In this document: positions 9,672-19,274 of the stretch, piece by piece
How the letters are laid out: each line of letters starts with the position of its first letter
Position numbering within the stretch: the stretch's first letter is position 1
Origin: CBDFKV01 sp965249035
GTDB taxonomy: Bacteria > Pseudomonadota > Gammaproteobacteria > Arenicellales > Poriferihabitantaceae
Assembly (NCBI GenBank): GCA_965249035.1
Contig: CBDFKV010000007.1
Span: 124,001 to 188,000 of the forward strand
Direction: 5' to 3'
DNA length: 64,000 bases
Translations under genes and position numbers: made by a program
Notes under the pieces: generated by a model
Seen by the model: the letters and a program-made list of their open reading frames with translations, nothing else
Told to the model about the DNA's origin: nothing
The model's database searches: none

Positions 9672-10112
9672 TTAACGGCTAATGACGTGAGTTTCGGGCG
9701 TTAAGCCTAGCTGCTTCCATTCACTGTAGCGCTGGCGGGCAAGGCCTTTTTTATCTTCGTCATTGCTGACCACCAAGGCGACTCGGTCAAAAGCGTTAGC
9801 CGCCTGTGTATCAACATCATCTAGGGCGATCAGCATGGCTGAATCAGTCGCGGGCTTAAGTGCCGAACTAATTCTTATCGGATTGCTAGTGGGGTCATCT
9901 GCCGTTGATGCGCCATTTATTAGTGTGTGTGGAATAAATTCTTGATCGGCGAAAGTCCACAGCAAATCATCCAAAGCCTCGGCTTGCCCGGGAGCGTAGA
10001 CCAAAGTGTTTAAGTTTTGTTGATAAGCTTTTCGAATTAACCGACAAGCGAACCCGAGCATTTGCTGTGGCTGGTTCCAAGCGGTAATGTAAAAGCTAAC
10101 ACGCGTGCTCAC
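9672..10112 (-). CDS. holC: DNA polymerase III chi subunit
   Basis: A 146-residue clamp-loader accessory protein. Chi links the polymerase III holoenzyme to single-stranded DNA-binding protein through the SSB C-terminal tail. It is recognised by overall chi pattern (N-terminal VSFYITAW, ACRLIRKAYQ, LVYAPGQAEALDDLLWTF, PIRIS) and by position: its ATG overlaps the pepA stop codon by 4 nt (ATGA) and valS follows, as in many gammaproteobacteria. Length is normal. Confidence 0.95.
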   Translation of the reverse strand: MSTRVSFYITAWNQPQQMLGFACRLIRKAYQQNLNTLVYAPGQAEALDDLLWTFADQEFIPHTLINGASTADDPTSNPIRISSALKPATDSAMLIALDDVDTQAANAFDRVALVVSNDEDKKGLARQRYSEWKQLGLTPETHVISR

Positions 10113-11629
10113 TTGCTGGTTGAGTCAGCTTGGTAATGCATCAAAAAATCGACCAGTAAAGGCACTGGTCGGCCCGTTGGGCCTTTGCCACGGCCACTGA
10201 CCCAGGCGGTGCCTGCAATATCAAGATGCGCCCAGCGATAGTCTTCAGTGAAGCTTGACAAAAACCGTGCAGCTGTAATTGCGCCTGCGCCTTTACCGCC
10301 GATGTTAGCGAGGTCAGCAAAGTTGCTTTTCAATTGTTGGTGGTATTCTTCCCACAGCGGCATTCGCCAAGCGCGGTCATCGCTGTTGGAGCCTGCGTTG
10401 AGCAACTGTTCTGCCAAGCTGTCGTCGTTACTGAACAGGCCTGAAGCTTGATCGCCGAGCGCAACTACGCAAGCGCCAGTTAGTGTGGCAATATCGATAA
10501 CTACAGAGGGTTTGAAACGACCTGCATAGGTCAAAGCGTCGCATAGAATCAGTCTACCTTCGGCATCGGTGTTTAAAATCTCGATGGTTTTTCCAGACAT
10601 GCTGGTGACAACGTCACCGGGCTTGTTAGCGGCGCCATCGGGCAGATTTTCGCTGGCAGCGACGATGCCAACGACGTTAATCGGCAACTCCATTTCGGCA
10701 ACCGCTTGCAGGGTCGCGATGACACTCGCACCGCCGCACATGTCGTACTTCATCTCATCCATTCCGGGGCTGGGTTTGAGCGAGATACCGCCTGCATCAA
10801 AGGTTAAGCCTTTGCCTACTAGAGCGACAGGGCTTTCATCCGTTTTACCCCCTTTGTACTCCATCACGATTAATTTGGCTGGTTCGCGGCTACCCATAGA
10901 AACCGACAATAAAGAACCCATTTTTAAGCGCTTCATGCGCGCTTCATCCAGCACTTTGGTAGCTATCGCGTACTGTTTTTGCAGCGCTTGCGCCTGTTTG
11001 GCTAAATAAGTGGGTGTGCAAATATTACCCGGCAGAGCCGCTAATGTTTTGGCTAAATTGACCGCACGACCGACCGCGCACCCGGTTGCAATGGAACGTT
11101 CTAAGGTCGCGTGTGAATCCGAGGGAGCATAGATAGTCAGCTGCTCAAAAATGACGGTGTCAGCCTTATCACTTTTGGTGTCGTCATATTCATAAAAGCA
11201 GTCGTAGATAGATTGTGACAGCGACTTTACGACTTCGGCAGGGTTGAGCTCGCTGTTGCCCAGTATTTGCTGAAGGTCAATCTCCGCCGAGCTAATACTG
11301 CGCTTGTTTAGCGCCTTTAGCATTACGGCCAGGGACTCAGAGATCGTGCTTCTGGTGATTTTATCGGGGTTACCTAAGCCGACTATGGCCAAATAGTCTT
11401 GTTCAAGACCGTCAGGCTGATAGAGTAAATCACATTGCTTTGCCTTGCCCAATAATTGCTTACGTTCAATCAGGGTGTTAAGCAGCGCGATTGTTTTTAC
11501 AGGGAGTAGATCTTTTAACGCGGACAGCTGCTGGTCTTGATGGTGAGCTTCGTTGATTTGCGTGATGCCTATGATGAGACAGTTGCTTGCAAGGTGCTCT
11601 TCTTGCCCCAGCTGGATAGAAAATTCCAC
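10109..11629 (-). CDS. pepA: Cytosol (leucyl) aminopeptidase A
   Basis: A 506-residue M17 family zinc/manganese aminopeptidase; in E. coli PepA is also a DNA-binding architectural protein for Xer recombination and for carAB regulation. The catalytic C-terminal half carries GKGLTFDAGGISLKPSPGM (metal-binding Lys and Asp) and the signature NTDAEGRLIL. The N-terminal half is the less conserved macro-like domain. It is divergent from lptF across a 218-bp gap that must hold both promoters. The stop overlaps holC by 4 nt. Confidence 0.98.
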   Translation of the reverse strand: MEFSIQLGQEEHLASNCLIIGITQINEAHHQDQQLSALKDLLPVKTIALLNTLIERKQLLGKAKQCDLLYQPDGLEQDYLAIVGLGNPDKITRSTISESLAVMLKALNKRSISSAEIDLQQILGNSELNPAEVVKSLSQSIYDCFYEYDDTKSDKADTVIFEQLTIYAPSDSHATLERSIATGCAVGRAVNLAKTLAALPGNICTPTYLAKQAQALQKQYAIATKVLDEARMKRLKMGSLLSVSMGSREPAKLIVMEYKGGKTDESPVALVGKGLTFDAGGISLKPSPGMDEMKYDMCGGASVIATLQAVAEMELPINVVGIVAASENLPDGAANKPGDVVTSMSGKTIEILNTDAEGRLILCDALTYAGRFKPSVVIDIATLTGACVVALGDQASGLFSNDDSLAEQLLNAGSNSDDRAWRMPLWEEYHQQLKSNFADLANIGGKGAGAITAARFLSSFTEDYRWAHLDIAGTAWVSGRGKGPTGRPVPLLVDFLMHYQADSTSK

Positions 11630-11847
11630 AGATCACTCCCTCAAATAGGTTTAAGTTTCAGGTAGAATCCAATCCGGATTCCGTCCGGCGGAGTATAACA
11701 AACAGAGCCAACTTATCTTCTGGAAATACCTATGGGGTTTAGTTCAGCTACTGAAAGGTTGTGTTTGGGCATTATTGCGACATCAGGCTCTGCAGTCTGT
11801 ACCGAAGAAATCTGTATCATGGTAATGGATGATTTGAGAACACCACA

Positions 11848-12939
11848 TTGATTATTCAACGCACGTTCGTGCGCGAAGTATTACAAACACTGGCCGCTGT
11901 ATTGGCGATTTTAGTTTCCATTTTTATGGTGGTACGAGTTGTCTCTATTCTGCGTGATGCGGTTGAGGGCAATGCGCCGTTGGATAGTGTCTTCACCTTG
12001 CTAGCACTTAAGCTGGTAGCTAATGTCGATGTCATTATTCCTCTGGTTTTCTATGTGTCTGTTTTGTTAGTGCAGAATCGGTGGACGCGCGATCATGAGC
12101 TAATCGTTATTCAAGCGTGTGGTGCGGGGATTAAGACATTTCTGCGCCCAGCACTGACCCTAGTTGCCTTGGTGGGCTTACTGACTGCGGCTTTTTCCCT
12201 GTATTTAGGCCCGCTTTCATCAGAGATAGCCCAAAATATCGAACAAAACTTTCGCAATAGAAGCGATATAGCGGGTGTGGTTCCTGGGGTTTTTAGCGAA
12301 TCGAAAGGTGGGCAGGGTGTTTATTTTGTCGAAAGCTATGATGAAGAACTTAAGCAATACCGCGATGTATTCGTCTACAACACTGGGGTGAAAGAAGGCG
12401 TGGTTGTGGCGAACAATGGCTTTAAAACAGTCGACCAAATCACCGGTGATGAGTTTTTGGTGCTTAAGGACGGCACTCGTTATGAAGGCAATCCTGGCGA
12501 GCCAGATTATGGGGTCTTGAATTTCAAGACTTATGCGCTGCGTTTGAAGCAGCATGAAGACAAAACCTACGAGTTGCCTGTCAAAGCCTACCCGACCCCA
12601 GTGCTATTGCGTTCAAAACATCGGACTGCGATCGGTGAGCTGCATTGGCGTATTGCCCATGTGATTGCCATTCCGATCATGGCGATCATGGCGCTATCGT
12701 TCAGCACGGTGATGTATCGCCGTGCGCGATTGCCGGGTATGTTGGTTGCATTAGTGACTTACTTCATTTATTTGAATTTTCTGGGTTTTGGTATTGCGAT
12801 GATTCGAAAAGGCCAGATAGATGCCCACTGGGGCCTGTACATCGTGCACGCGATATTTGCGCTAATCGCAATCTGGCGCTTCACTCGCCGTAGTAAAGAT
12901 TTATCCATGGTTCCAGGGTTTGCCCGGGCAGGCGTGTAA
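11848..12939 (+). CDS. lptF: LPS export ABC transporter permease LptF
   Basis: A 363-residue inner-membrane subunit of LptB2FG, which extracts lipopolysaccharide from the inner membrane and passes it to the LptC-LptA-LptD bridge. Six TM helices are arranged three plus three around a periplasmic beta-jellyroll domain (about 130-255). The start is a TTG: no ATG lies nearby and MIIQRTFVREVLQTL aligns with the known LptF N-terminus. The stop codon overlaps the lptG start (TAATG). A rare start codon suggests modest translation. Confidence 0.97.
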   Translation: MIIQRTFVREVLQTLAAVLAILVSIFMVVRVVSILRDAVEGNAPLDSVFTLLALKLVANVDVIIPLVFYVSVLLVQNRWTRDHELIVIQACGAGIKTFLRPALTLVALVGLLTAAFSLYLGPLSSEIAQNIEQNFRNRSDIAGVVPGVFSESKGGQGVYFVESYDEELKQYRDVFVYNTGVKEGVVVANNGFKTVDQITGDEFLVLKDGTRYEGNPGEPDYGVLNFKTYALRLKQHEDKTYELPVKAYPTPVLLRSKHRTAIGELHWRIAHVIAIPIMAIMALSFSTVMYRRARLPGMLVALVTYFIYLNFLGFGIAMIRKGQIDAHWGLYIVHAIFALIAIWRFTRRSKDLSMVPGFARAGV

Positions 12940-14006
12940 TGGCGATATTAGAACGTTATCTGGGAAGGATTATTCTGAACCAAACCATGCTGGTGTTGCT
13001 GGTGTTGCTGGGTTTGTTTTTGTTCGTCAACTTTCTTGATCAGGTGGGCGATATTGGTAAGGGCGACTATAAGCTAGTCGATGCGATCAAATTTGTGGTG
13101 ATGACAGCACCTCGGACAATCTATGAATTATTTCCGATGGCTGCGCTGCTGGGAACTATCTTGGGCTTATCGATATTGGCGAATGACTCTGAATTGATTG
13201 TCATGCGTGCCGGCGGAATTTCGATCATGCAGCTCACTCGTGCTGTACTTAAAACGGGCGTAATTTTTATAGTATTCGCGATGTTGATTGGCGAAGTGGT
13301 GTCCCCTTGGAGCGAAACCAAAGCGCAGCGCAATCGTGCTGAGGCGTTGCAACATAATATTCAGCAACATACCAATTTTGGCTTATGGATGCGGGATGCC
13401 ACCACCTATATCAACGTTGGTGAAGTATTGCCTGATTTGGGTCTGCTGCGAATTAAAGTGTTTGAATTTGATGAAAACAAGCGGCTTCGTTCGCTGGTCT
13501 ATGCCAAAGAAGGGCGCTTTAAGCAGGGCGAGTGGCGGGTTGAAGAAGTAAAAAAAACCGCCTTTAGTGCCGACGGCAAGGCGACGCCGCAAGCCATTAA
13601 CAGCGCATTTTGGCAAACCGATGTAACCCCACAAATTATGAGTGCCTTTCTGATTACGCCTGACCAGCTTTCTATCTGGCAGTTACGTGACTACATCCAA
13701 CACCTGAAAGAAAACGCACAAAAAACAGACGCCTATGAATTGGCTTTCTGGAGCAAGTTAGTGCTGCCGCTATCGACCGCAGTCATGGTAATTTTGGCCA
13801 TCCCCTTTGTGTTTGCCAATATTCGTATGGGAAACTTAGGGCGCAGCTTATTTCTTGGCATCATGATGGGTTTGGGGTTTTACGCCTTGAACAAAGGTCT
13901 GGGTTACGTCGTGCTGGCGTATGGGGTCTCGCCCTTGCTGGGAGCAGTATCACCAACCGTATTGTTTTTGATATTTGCGATTTTATATATGCGACATGTG
14001 GAGTAA
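12939..14006 (+). CDS. lptG: LPS export ABC transporter permease LptG
   Basis: A 355-residue partner of LptF with the same plan: N-terminal helices (MAILERYLGRIILNQ), a periplasmic jellyroll domain (about 125-255) and C-terminal helices (WSKLVLPLSTAVMVILAIPF). It starts on the last base of lptF, so the two are translationally coupled. The dehydrogenase gene begins 10 nt after its stop, so transcription probably continues. Confidence 0.97.
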   Translation: MAILERYLGRIILNQTMLVLLVLLGLFLFVNFLDQVGDIGKGDYKLVDAIKFVVMTAPRTIYELFPMAALLGTILGLSILANDSELIVMRAGGISIMQLTRAVLKTGVIFIVFAMLIGEVVSPWSETKAQRNRAEALQHNIQQHTNFGLWMRDATTYINVGEVLPDLGLLRIKVFEFDENKRLRSLVYAKEGRFKQGEWRVEEVKKTAFSADGKATPQAINSAFWQTDVTPQIMSAFLITPDQLSIWQLRDYIQHLKENAQKTDAYELAFWSKLVLPLSTAVMVILAIPFVFANIRMGNLGRSLFLGIMMGLGFYALNKGLGYVVLAYGVSPLLGAVSPTVLFLIFAILYMRHVE

Positions 14007-14015
14007 CTTAGAACT

Positions 14016-14885
14016 ATGACAGTCTATAAAGTAGCCTTTTTAGGGATGGGTATTATGGGCGCGCCGATGGCGGGCCATATTGCCGCTGCTGGTCACACAG
14101 TACGCGTTTACAACCGTTCTAAAGAGAAAGCGGAAGCGTGGTGCGAGCGCTACTCAGGCTCAGTCGCAAGCAGCGTGGCGGAGGCGGTGGCTGACGCGGA
14201 TTTTGTCATGGCATGCCTGGGTGACGATGACAGCGTATATCACTCGACTTTAGGTGATGAAGGTGCCTTTGCTTCCATGAAAGATGATGCTGTTTTTGTT
14301 GACCATACGACGGCTTCCGCTGAGCTCGCGTATCGCTTGAGCGCTGAAGCCAAGGAGCATGGGGTACATTTTTTGGATGCGCCCGTTTCAGGAGGGCAAG
14401 TAGGCGCTGAAAATGGTGCATTAACCGTCATGGTAGGTGGTGATCAGCCAGTTTTTGACAGAGCCGTGCCGATTATTCAGTGTTACGCCAAAGCAGTTAC
14501 CTTGCTGGGTAAATCTGGGGCAGGACAGTTATGTAAAATGGTTAATCAAATCTGTATAGCGGGTTTGGTGCAAGGCTTGGCCGAAGCGGTCGCTTTTTCA
14601 CAAAAAGCCGGGCTGGATAGCAAACAAGTCATCAGCGTAATTTCCAAGGGTGCTGCGCAATCCTGGCAAATGGAAAACCGAGGCGAAACCATGGTTGATG
14701 GCGAATTTGAATTTGGCTTTGCGGTTGACCACATGCGCAAAGATTTGGGCCTATGCTTGAACGAGGCGCGACGTAATGGCGCTCATTTGCCTGTTGCTGC
14801 CTTGGTTGATCAATTTTATAGCGAAGTTCAACAGCAGGGTGGCAATCGATGGGATACCTCCAGCTTATTAACCTTGTTGAAGTAG
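14016..14885 (+). CDS. NAD(P)-dependent beta-hydroxyacid dehydrogenase (3-hydroxyisobutyrate dehydrogenase family)
   Basis: A 289-residue oxidoreductase. The N-terminal Rossmann fold carries FLGMGIMGAPMAGHI; the substrate signature DAPVSGGQVGAENGALTVM lies at about 119-137, and the catalytic Lys is in GAGQLCKMVNQI. The family includes 3-hydroxyisobutyrate dehydrogenase, tartronate semialdehyde reductase and glyoxylate/succinic semialdehyde reductase; sequence alone does not separate these here. The N-terminal motif is followed by YNRSKEK, and an Arg after the second strand favours NADPH. It begins 10 nt after lptG, probably by read-through rather than shared function. Confidence 0.9.
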   Translation: MTVYKVAFLGMGIMGAPMAGHIAAAGHTVRVYNRSKEKAEAWCERYSGSVASSVAEAVADADFVMACLGDDDSVYHSTLGDEGAFASMKDDAVFVDHTTASAELAYRLSAEAKEHGVHFLDAPVSGGQVGAENGALTVMVGGDQPVFDRAVPIIQCYAKAVTLLGKSGAGQLCKMVNQICIAGLVQGLAEAVAFSQKAGLDSKQVISVISKGAAQSWQMENRGETMVDGEFEFGFAVDHMRKDLGLCLNEARRNGAHLPVAALVDQFYSEVQQQGGNRWDTSSLLTLLK

Positions 14886-14959
14886 CTTACGACCAGCGTA
14901 GCTGCGTGCGCAATGTGGAACTTTTTATGCTTAAAACCGTCTAAATTTTCGTTAATCTG

Positions 14960-14986
14960 CGAGTATCTTTTCTGCAGGTATACTCG
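14960..14986 (+). promoter_or_regulatory. Inverted repeat over the likely dsbC promoter
   Basis: CGAGTAT (14960-14966) and ATACTCG (14980-14986) form a 7-bp inverted repeat with a 13-nt spacer, ending 36 nt before the dsbC ATG. The right arm overlaps TATACT, a good -10 candidate, so a bound dimer could block polymerase. The regulator is unknown. Confidence 0.4.
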
Positions 14987-15022
14987 AACACAACTCAAAC
15001 TATTAACTGAACAGGATCCATT

Positions 15023-15757
15023 ATGAATACGCTAAAAGTTTCAACCCTGCTGAGCGCGGTGTTGTTGGTGACGTCTTTACAGGTAAAGGCAGATGGCGAA
15101 CTTGAGACAATCACCGCTAAAGTCAATGCTTTGATTGGTCCACGTCAGGCGGTGAGTGAAGTGAAGCTCTCGCCAATGGAAGGCGTTTATGAGATTACCC
15201 TCAGTGGTCGCACCATGTATGCGACCAGCAACGGCTCTTTTCTGTTGTTAGGCGATGTTTATGATACTGATCGTAAAGTGAGCCTGGGAGAAGAGAAAAA
15301 GCAGGAGCAGGCGATTAAAATCGTCAATGAAATGCCCGAGGAAGAGATGATTATCTTCGCCCCAGAAAAGACCAAGCGTTCAATGACAGTATTTACTGAC
15401 GTCGATTGCGGGTACTGCCGCAAGCTGCATAAGGAAGTGCCTCAATTGGTCGATGCAGGTGTTGAAGTGCGGTACCTGTGGTTTCCTCGCGCTGGAATCG
15501 GTTCCGAGAGCTATGACAAGGCAGTGTCTGTTTGGTGCGCTGACGATCAGCAGCAAGCGATGAACGATGCTAAGAATAACAATAAAGTGGTGGATAAAAC
15601 CTGTGAAAACCCCGTTGCAGAACAATATAAAGCCGGTCAACAAGTGGGCGTGCGCGGTACACCAACGCTGGTATTCGATGATGGCACCATCGTCGGTGGT
15701 TATCTACCCAAAGATCAACTGCTCGCCCGGCTAGGAATTGAGGGCACAAAAGAGTAA
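15023..15757 (+). CDS. dsbC: Periplasmic thiol:disulfide isomerase DsbC
   Basis: A 244-residue periplasmic protein that reshuffles wrong disulfides in exported proteins, kept reduced by DsbD. The signal peptide ends VKA (cleavage after residue 23). The N-terminal dimerisation domain covers about 24-80 (SPMEGVYEITLSGRTMY). The thioredoxin-like domain holds the active site Cys129-Gly-Tyr-Cys132 (DVDCGYCRKLH) and the cis-Pro loop VRGTPTLVF. A second Cys pair (VWCADD and KTCENP) matches the structural disulfide of DsbC. It stands alone, with its own upstream region. Confidence 0.96.
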   Translation: MNTLKVSTLLSAVLLVTSLQVKADGELETITAKVNALIGPRQAVSEVKLSPMEGVYEITLSGRTMYATSNGSFLLLGDVYDTDRKVSLGEEKKQEQAIKIVNEMPEEEMIIFAPEKTKRSMTVFTDVDCGYCRKLHKEVPQLVDAGVEVRYLWFPRAGIGSESYDKAVSVWCADDQQQAMNDAKNNNKVVDKTCENPVAEQYKAGQQVGVRGTPTLVFDDGTIVGGYLPKDQLLARLGIEGTKE

Positions 15758-15811
15758 GTGGTATGCGGTGATGTACAATTGCTATGAATATAAAACGGTG
15801 TAATTATATCA

Positions 15812-16231
15812 ATGGATAAACAGCTTCAGGCAGTTAAGGGAGGTTGCTTGTGCGGCAACGTGACTTTCGTGGTCAGTGGTAAGGTAGAAGCTTTCCACCT
15901 GTGCCACTGTAGTCGCTGCCGACAAGCTACTGGCAGTGCGCATGCGTCCAACCTGTTCACTCAGCCTGAAAACATAAAATGGCTCAGTGGGGAGCCATTT
16001 ATTAAACGTTACCAGCTACCTGAAGCGAAAAGTTTTTCTCGACAGTTTTGTATCGAATGTGGCTCAGGGCTGCCCTACGTTAATAGGGCCGGGACGTATT
16101 TGGTGATTCCCGCAGGTAGTTTGGTCGACCCTATCGAAGTCATACCGGACGACCAAATTTACTGGGATTCGCGCGCTTGTTGGTATGATTTAGGTATCCA
16201 ATCACAAAAGTTTGCTGAGTATACGGACTAA
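15812..16231 (+). CDS. GFA family (CENP-V/GFA fold) zinc protein
   Basis: A 139-residue protein of the glutathione-dependent formaldehyde-activating enzyme/CENP-V fold. Zinc-binding cysteines are in GGCLCGNVTF, HCSRCRQATGS and FCIECGSGLP. Family members were first linked to S-hydroxymethylglutathione formation, but that activity is disputed and most members have unknown substrates. No glutathione-dependent formaldehyde dehydrogenase lies nearby, so context does not help. Confidence 0.88.
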   Translation: MDKQLQAVKGGCLCGNVTFVVSGKVEAFHLCHCSRCRQATGSAHASNLFTQPENIKWLSGEPFIKRYQLPEAKSFSRQFCIECGSGLPYVNRAGTYLVIPAGSLVDPIEVIPDDQIYWDSRACWYDLGIQSQKFAEYTD

Positions 16232-16290
16232 GTACCGCAGTTTTTGGTAAGTAGATAGTCGCTAAATCAACGCAGAGGCTTGGAGCGGGC

Positions 16291-16614
16291 TTAACGTTGT
16301 AAGTATTTTAACTTGTCCGTTTTTTCCAACCAATCTTCGTGATCGGGCAACGGGTCTTTTATTTCAGAAATTACCGGCCATATTTGGGACAACTCTTCGT
16401 TGAGTTCGAGATAGTTTTCCTGCCCCGCTGGCAAATCATCCTCTGCGACTATCGCCTCAATAGGGCATTCAGGCTCGCACAGGCTGCAATCGATGCATTC
16501 CTCAGGGTCGATAACCAAAAAATTAGGGCCTTCATGAAAGCAATCTACCGGGCATACCTCGACACAGTCGGTATGTTTGCAGTTGATGCAGCCTTCTATT
16601 ACAACGTAAGTCAT
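16291..16614 (-). CDS. fdxA: Seven-iron ferredoxin FdxA
   Basis: A 107-residue ferredoxin of the FdxA type, carrying one [3Fe-4S] and one [4Fe-4S] cluster. The first cysteine group is CINCKHTDCVEVCPVDC (from Cys9) and the second CIDCSLCEPECP. The C-terminal ~45 residues, ending near DHEDWLEKTDKLKYLQR, are the usual family tail. The gene lies 71 nt downstream of mutS on the same strand; fdxA next to mutS is a common proteobacterial neighbourhood. It could accept electrons from IorAB encoded 13 kb away, but there is no direct evidence. Confidence 0.96.
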   Translation of the reverse strand: MTYVVIEGCINCKHTDCVEVCPVDCFHEGPNFLVIDPEECIDCSLCEPECPIEAIVAEDDLPAGQENYLELNEELSQIWPVISEIKDPLPDHEDWLEKTDKLKYLQR

Positions 16615-16685
16615 TTATGTCTCTCCAAAACAAACAATAAGTGACATCGTATGAGCCACTCGAATGCGATCAATATCGTGGCGAT

Positions 16686-19259
16686 TCAGCTTTCTTCAAG
16701 TAAGGCCTTGAGTTGATATAACTGCTCTAAGGCGCTGCGCGGCGTTAGCTGGTCAAGATCGAGATTTGCCAGCGCACTCAAAATCTGACTTTCCTGGGTG
16801 GAAAACAGGTCGGGCTGATCAAGCGCTTCGGTTGAGATATCCGCAGACGGCATTTCTTCTGATTCCAAAGTGATGAGCTTTTGCTCAGCGAGCGCAGTGA
16901 CTTGATCCGGTATTCCGGCCAATCGGGCAACATGAATGCCGTAAGATTGACTGGCTGGGCCATCTTTTAGGTGGTATAGAAATACGATTTGCTGATTGTG
17001 TTCGACCGCGTCCAAGTGTTTGTTGACGACACCATCCATCTGATGCGCGAGTGTGGTCAGCTCAAAATAGTGAGTTGAAAACAAAGTGAATGAGCGAATA
17101 TTGGCCGCGAGTTCGCTGGCGCAGGCCCACGCCAGTGCGAGTCCGTCAAAGGTACTGGTGCCCCGGCCAATCTCATCGACCAAGACCAGGCTTTGAGCGC
17201 TTGCATAGCGAAGGATGCGTGCCATTTCAGTCATCTCTACCATGAAGGTTGAACGGCCGCCGGCTAAATCGTCCGCCGCACCGATGCGGGTAAATATTCG
17301 ATCAATCTTGCCGATTTTTGCCGACCGGGCAGGCACGAAACAACCGGTATGCGCGAGCAATACAATCAGTGCAGTTTGGCGCATATAGGTACTTTTACCC
17401 CCCATATTGGGGCCGGTAATGACTTGCATGCGGCTATTTTCATCAAACGTCGTATCATTGGCAATGAAGGCATGCTCTAGCGTTTGCTCAACCACTAGGT
17501 GACGGCCATCGACAATGTTGATCAGTGAGTCATTGCATAACCGAGGCTCGGCTAATTTCAGGCTAACTGCACGTTCGGCAAAATTTGTTAATACGTCAAG
17601 CTGGGCGATGGCGCTGGCAGTTGCTAGTAAGGCACGGGCTTTGGGAATGATTTGATCCAGCACCTGCTGATATAGTAGCTTTTCTCTGGCCAATGCCTTT
17701 TCGTTGGCACTTAATACCTTGTCTTCGAACTCCTTTAATTCTTCTGTGATAAAGCGTTCGGCATTCTTCATTGTTTGCCGACGAATATAATCTTCCGGCA
17801 CCTTGTCCGCGCGCGCGCGCGATATTTCAATGTAGTAGCCGTGTACACGATTATATTTGACTCTCAGGTTTTCAACCCCAGTGCGTGCCTTCTCCCGGGC
17901 TTCCATTTCAAGCAAATAGACACCCGAATCACGCTGTAATTCCCGATATTCGTCCAGCTCCTGATCGAACCCATCCTTAACCACGCCACCTTCACGAATC
18001 ACAGCAGCGGGTTCATCTTTGATCGACGCGATTAACAGGGTGCACAGATCAGAAAAAGAGTCGATATGTTCACCCAAAACATGCAGCGATTTGTGGTCGT
18101 AGTGCGACAGACGGTCCTGTAAAGCAGGAACTGCCATCAACGCTTCACGGAGTCGAACCAAGTCTCGTGGGCGCGCGTACCCGGTAGCGACCCTGGAAAC
18201 CACACGCTCCATGTCGCCGATCGGCTTTAGATGCTGATGTAGGTCAGAATATCGCGATGATTCCACCAGAAAACGAACTGCAGCATGGCGCGCTTCGATC
18301 CGCTGATGATTGCGCGTCGGCAGGTTGATCCAGCGGCGTAATTGGCGCGCACCCATCGCTGTCGCGCAATGATCCAAATGAGTGATTAGGGTGTGTGAGG
18401 TTTCTCCACTGATGCTGCGCTCTATTTCAAGATTCAGTCGGCTGACTTCATCAATGACGAGTTGCTCATCGTTGTGTTGATACTTCAAGTGCTTGATGTG
18501 GCCGAGGCCATCCAGACGTAATTCCAGCATGTACTGGACCAGAGCACCTGCCGCTGTTGTTGCGGTCGGGAAATGCTCTGCCTCTAGTGGTGCAAGCGAT
18601 TGAATTTTGAATAAATCACACAAGGCTTCCGCTGCGCGGGCTGATTCAAAATACCATCCGGGGATGGATTGCACGCAGTTTTTGTCCGCGAGCAGCTGCG
18701 CCATTTCTGCTTGATCGTCGGCTATCACAATTTCAGCAGGACGCAAGCGTTCGAGTTCTGAACGCACTTCAGCGCTTTGCTTGAGCTGTTGGGCGTTAAA
18801 GCGTCCAGAAGTGATATCGACGCTTGAGAGCCCGTACATTCCATCTTGACCTTGATAGACAGCGAGCAATATATTTTCTTCACGGTCTGACAGCAGCGCG
18901 TCTTCTAGTATCGTCCCGGGGGTGATGACGCGTTTAACTTTGCGTTCAACCGGGCCTTTACTGGTGGCTGGGTCGCCGACTTGTTCACAGATTGCCACCG
19001 ACCGATTGGCGCGAATCAATTTGGCGATGTACTGATCCACGGCGTGAAACGGCACGCCCGCCATCGGGATAGGCTCATCATTTGATTTGCCGCGCGCGGT
19101 CAGCGTGATATCGAGTAAGGCGGCTGCTTTTTTGGCATCCTCAAAGAACAACTCATAAAAGTCGCCCATGCGATAAAACAATAAGGTGTCGGGGTAATCA
19201 GCTTTGATGCGCAAATATTGGCGCATCATTGGTGTGTGATTACTTAAATCCTGTCCCAC
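16686..19259 (-). CDS. mutS: DNA mismatch repair protein MutS
   Basis: An 857-residue mismatch-recognition ATPase. The N-terminal mismatch-binding domain has GDFYELFFEDA (the Phe-x-Glu wedge). The C-terminal ATPase has the Walker A motif GPNMGGKSTYMRQTA and Walker B LVLVDEIGRGTSTFDG, then the FSTHYFEL switch. Length matches E. coli MutS (853). The gene lies 15 nt downstream of suhB on the same strand. Confidence 0.99.
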   Translation of the reverse strand: MGQDLSNHTPMMRQYLRIKADYPDTLLFYRMGDFYELFFEDAKKAAALLDITLTARGKSNDEPIPMAGVPFHAVDQYIAKLIRANRSVAICEQVGDPATSKGPVERKVKRVITPGTILEDALLSDREENILLAVYQGQDGMYGLSSVDITSGRFNAQQLKQSAEVRSELERLRPAEIVIADDQAEMAQLLADKNCVQSIPGWYFESARAAEALCDLFKIQSLAPLEAEHFPTATTAAGALVQYMLELRLDGLGHIKHLKYQHNDEQLVIDEVSRLNLEIERSISGETSHTLITHLDHCATAMGARQLRRWINLPTRNHQRIEARHAAVRFLVESSRYSDLHQHLKPIGDMERVVSRVATGYARPRDLVRLREALMAVPALQDRLSHYDHKSLHVLGEHIDSFSDLCTLLIASIKDEPAAVIREGGVVKDGFDQELDEYRELQRDSGVYLLEMEAREKARTGVENLRVKYNRVHGYYIEISRARADKVPEDYIRRQTMKNAERFITEELKEFEDKVLSANEKALAREKLLYQQVLDQIIPKARALLATASAIAQLDVLTNFAERAVSLKLAEPRLCNDSLINIVDGRHLVVEQTLEHAFIANDTTFDENSRMQVITGPNMGGKSTYMRQTALIVLLAHTGCFVPARSAKIGKIDRIFTRIGAADDLAGGRSTFMVEMTEMARILRYASAQSLVLVDEIGRGTSTFDGLALAWACASELAANIRSFTLFSTHYFELTTLAHQMDGVVNKHLDAVEHNQQIVFLYHLKDGPASQSYGIHVARLAGIPDQVTALAEQKLITLESEEMPSADISTEALDQPDLFSTQESQILSALANLDLDQLTPRSALEQLYQLKALLEES

Positions 19260-19274
19260 GAATCTAGCGGTGCG

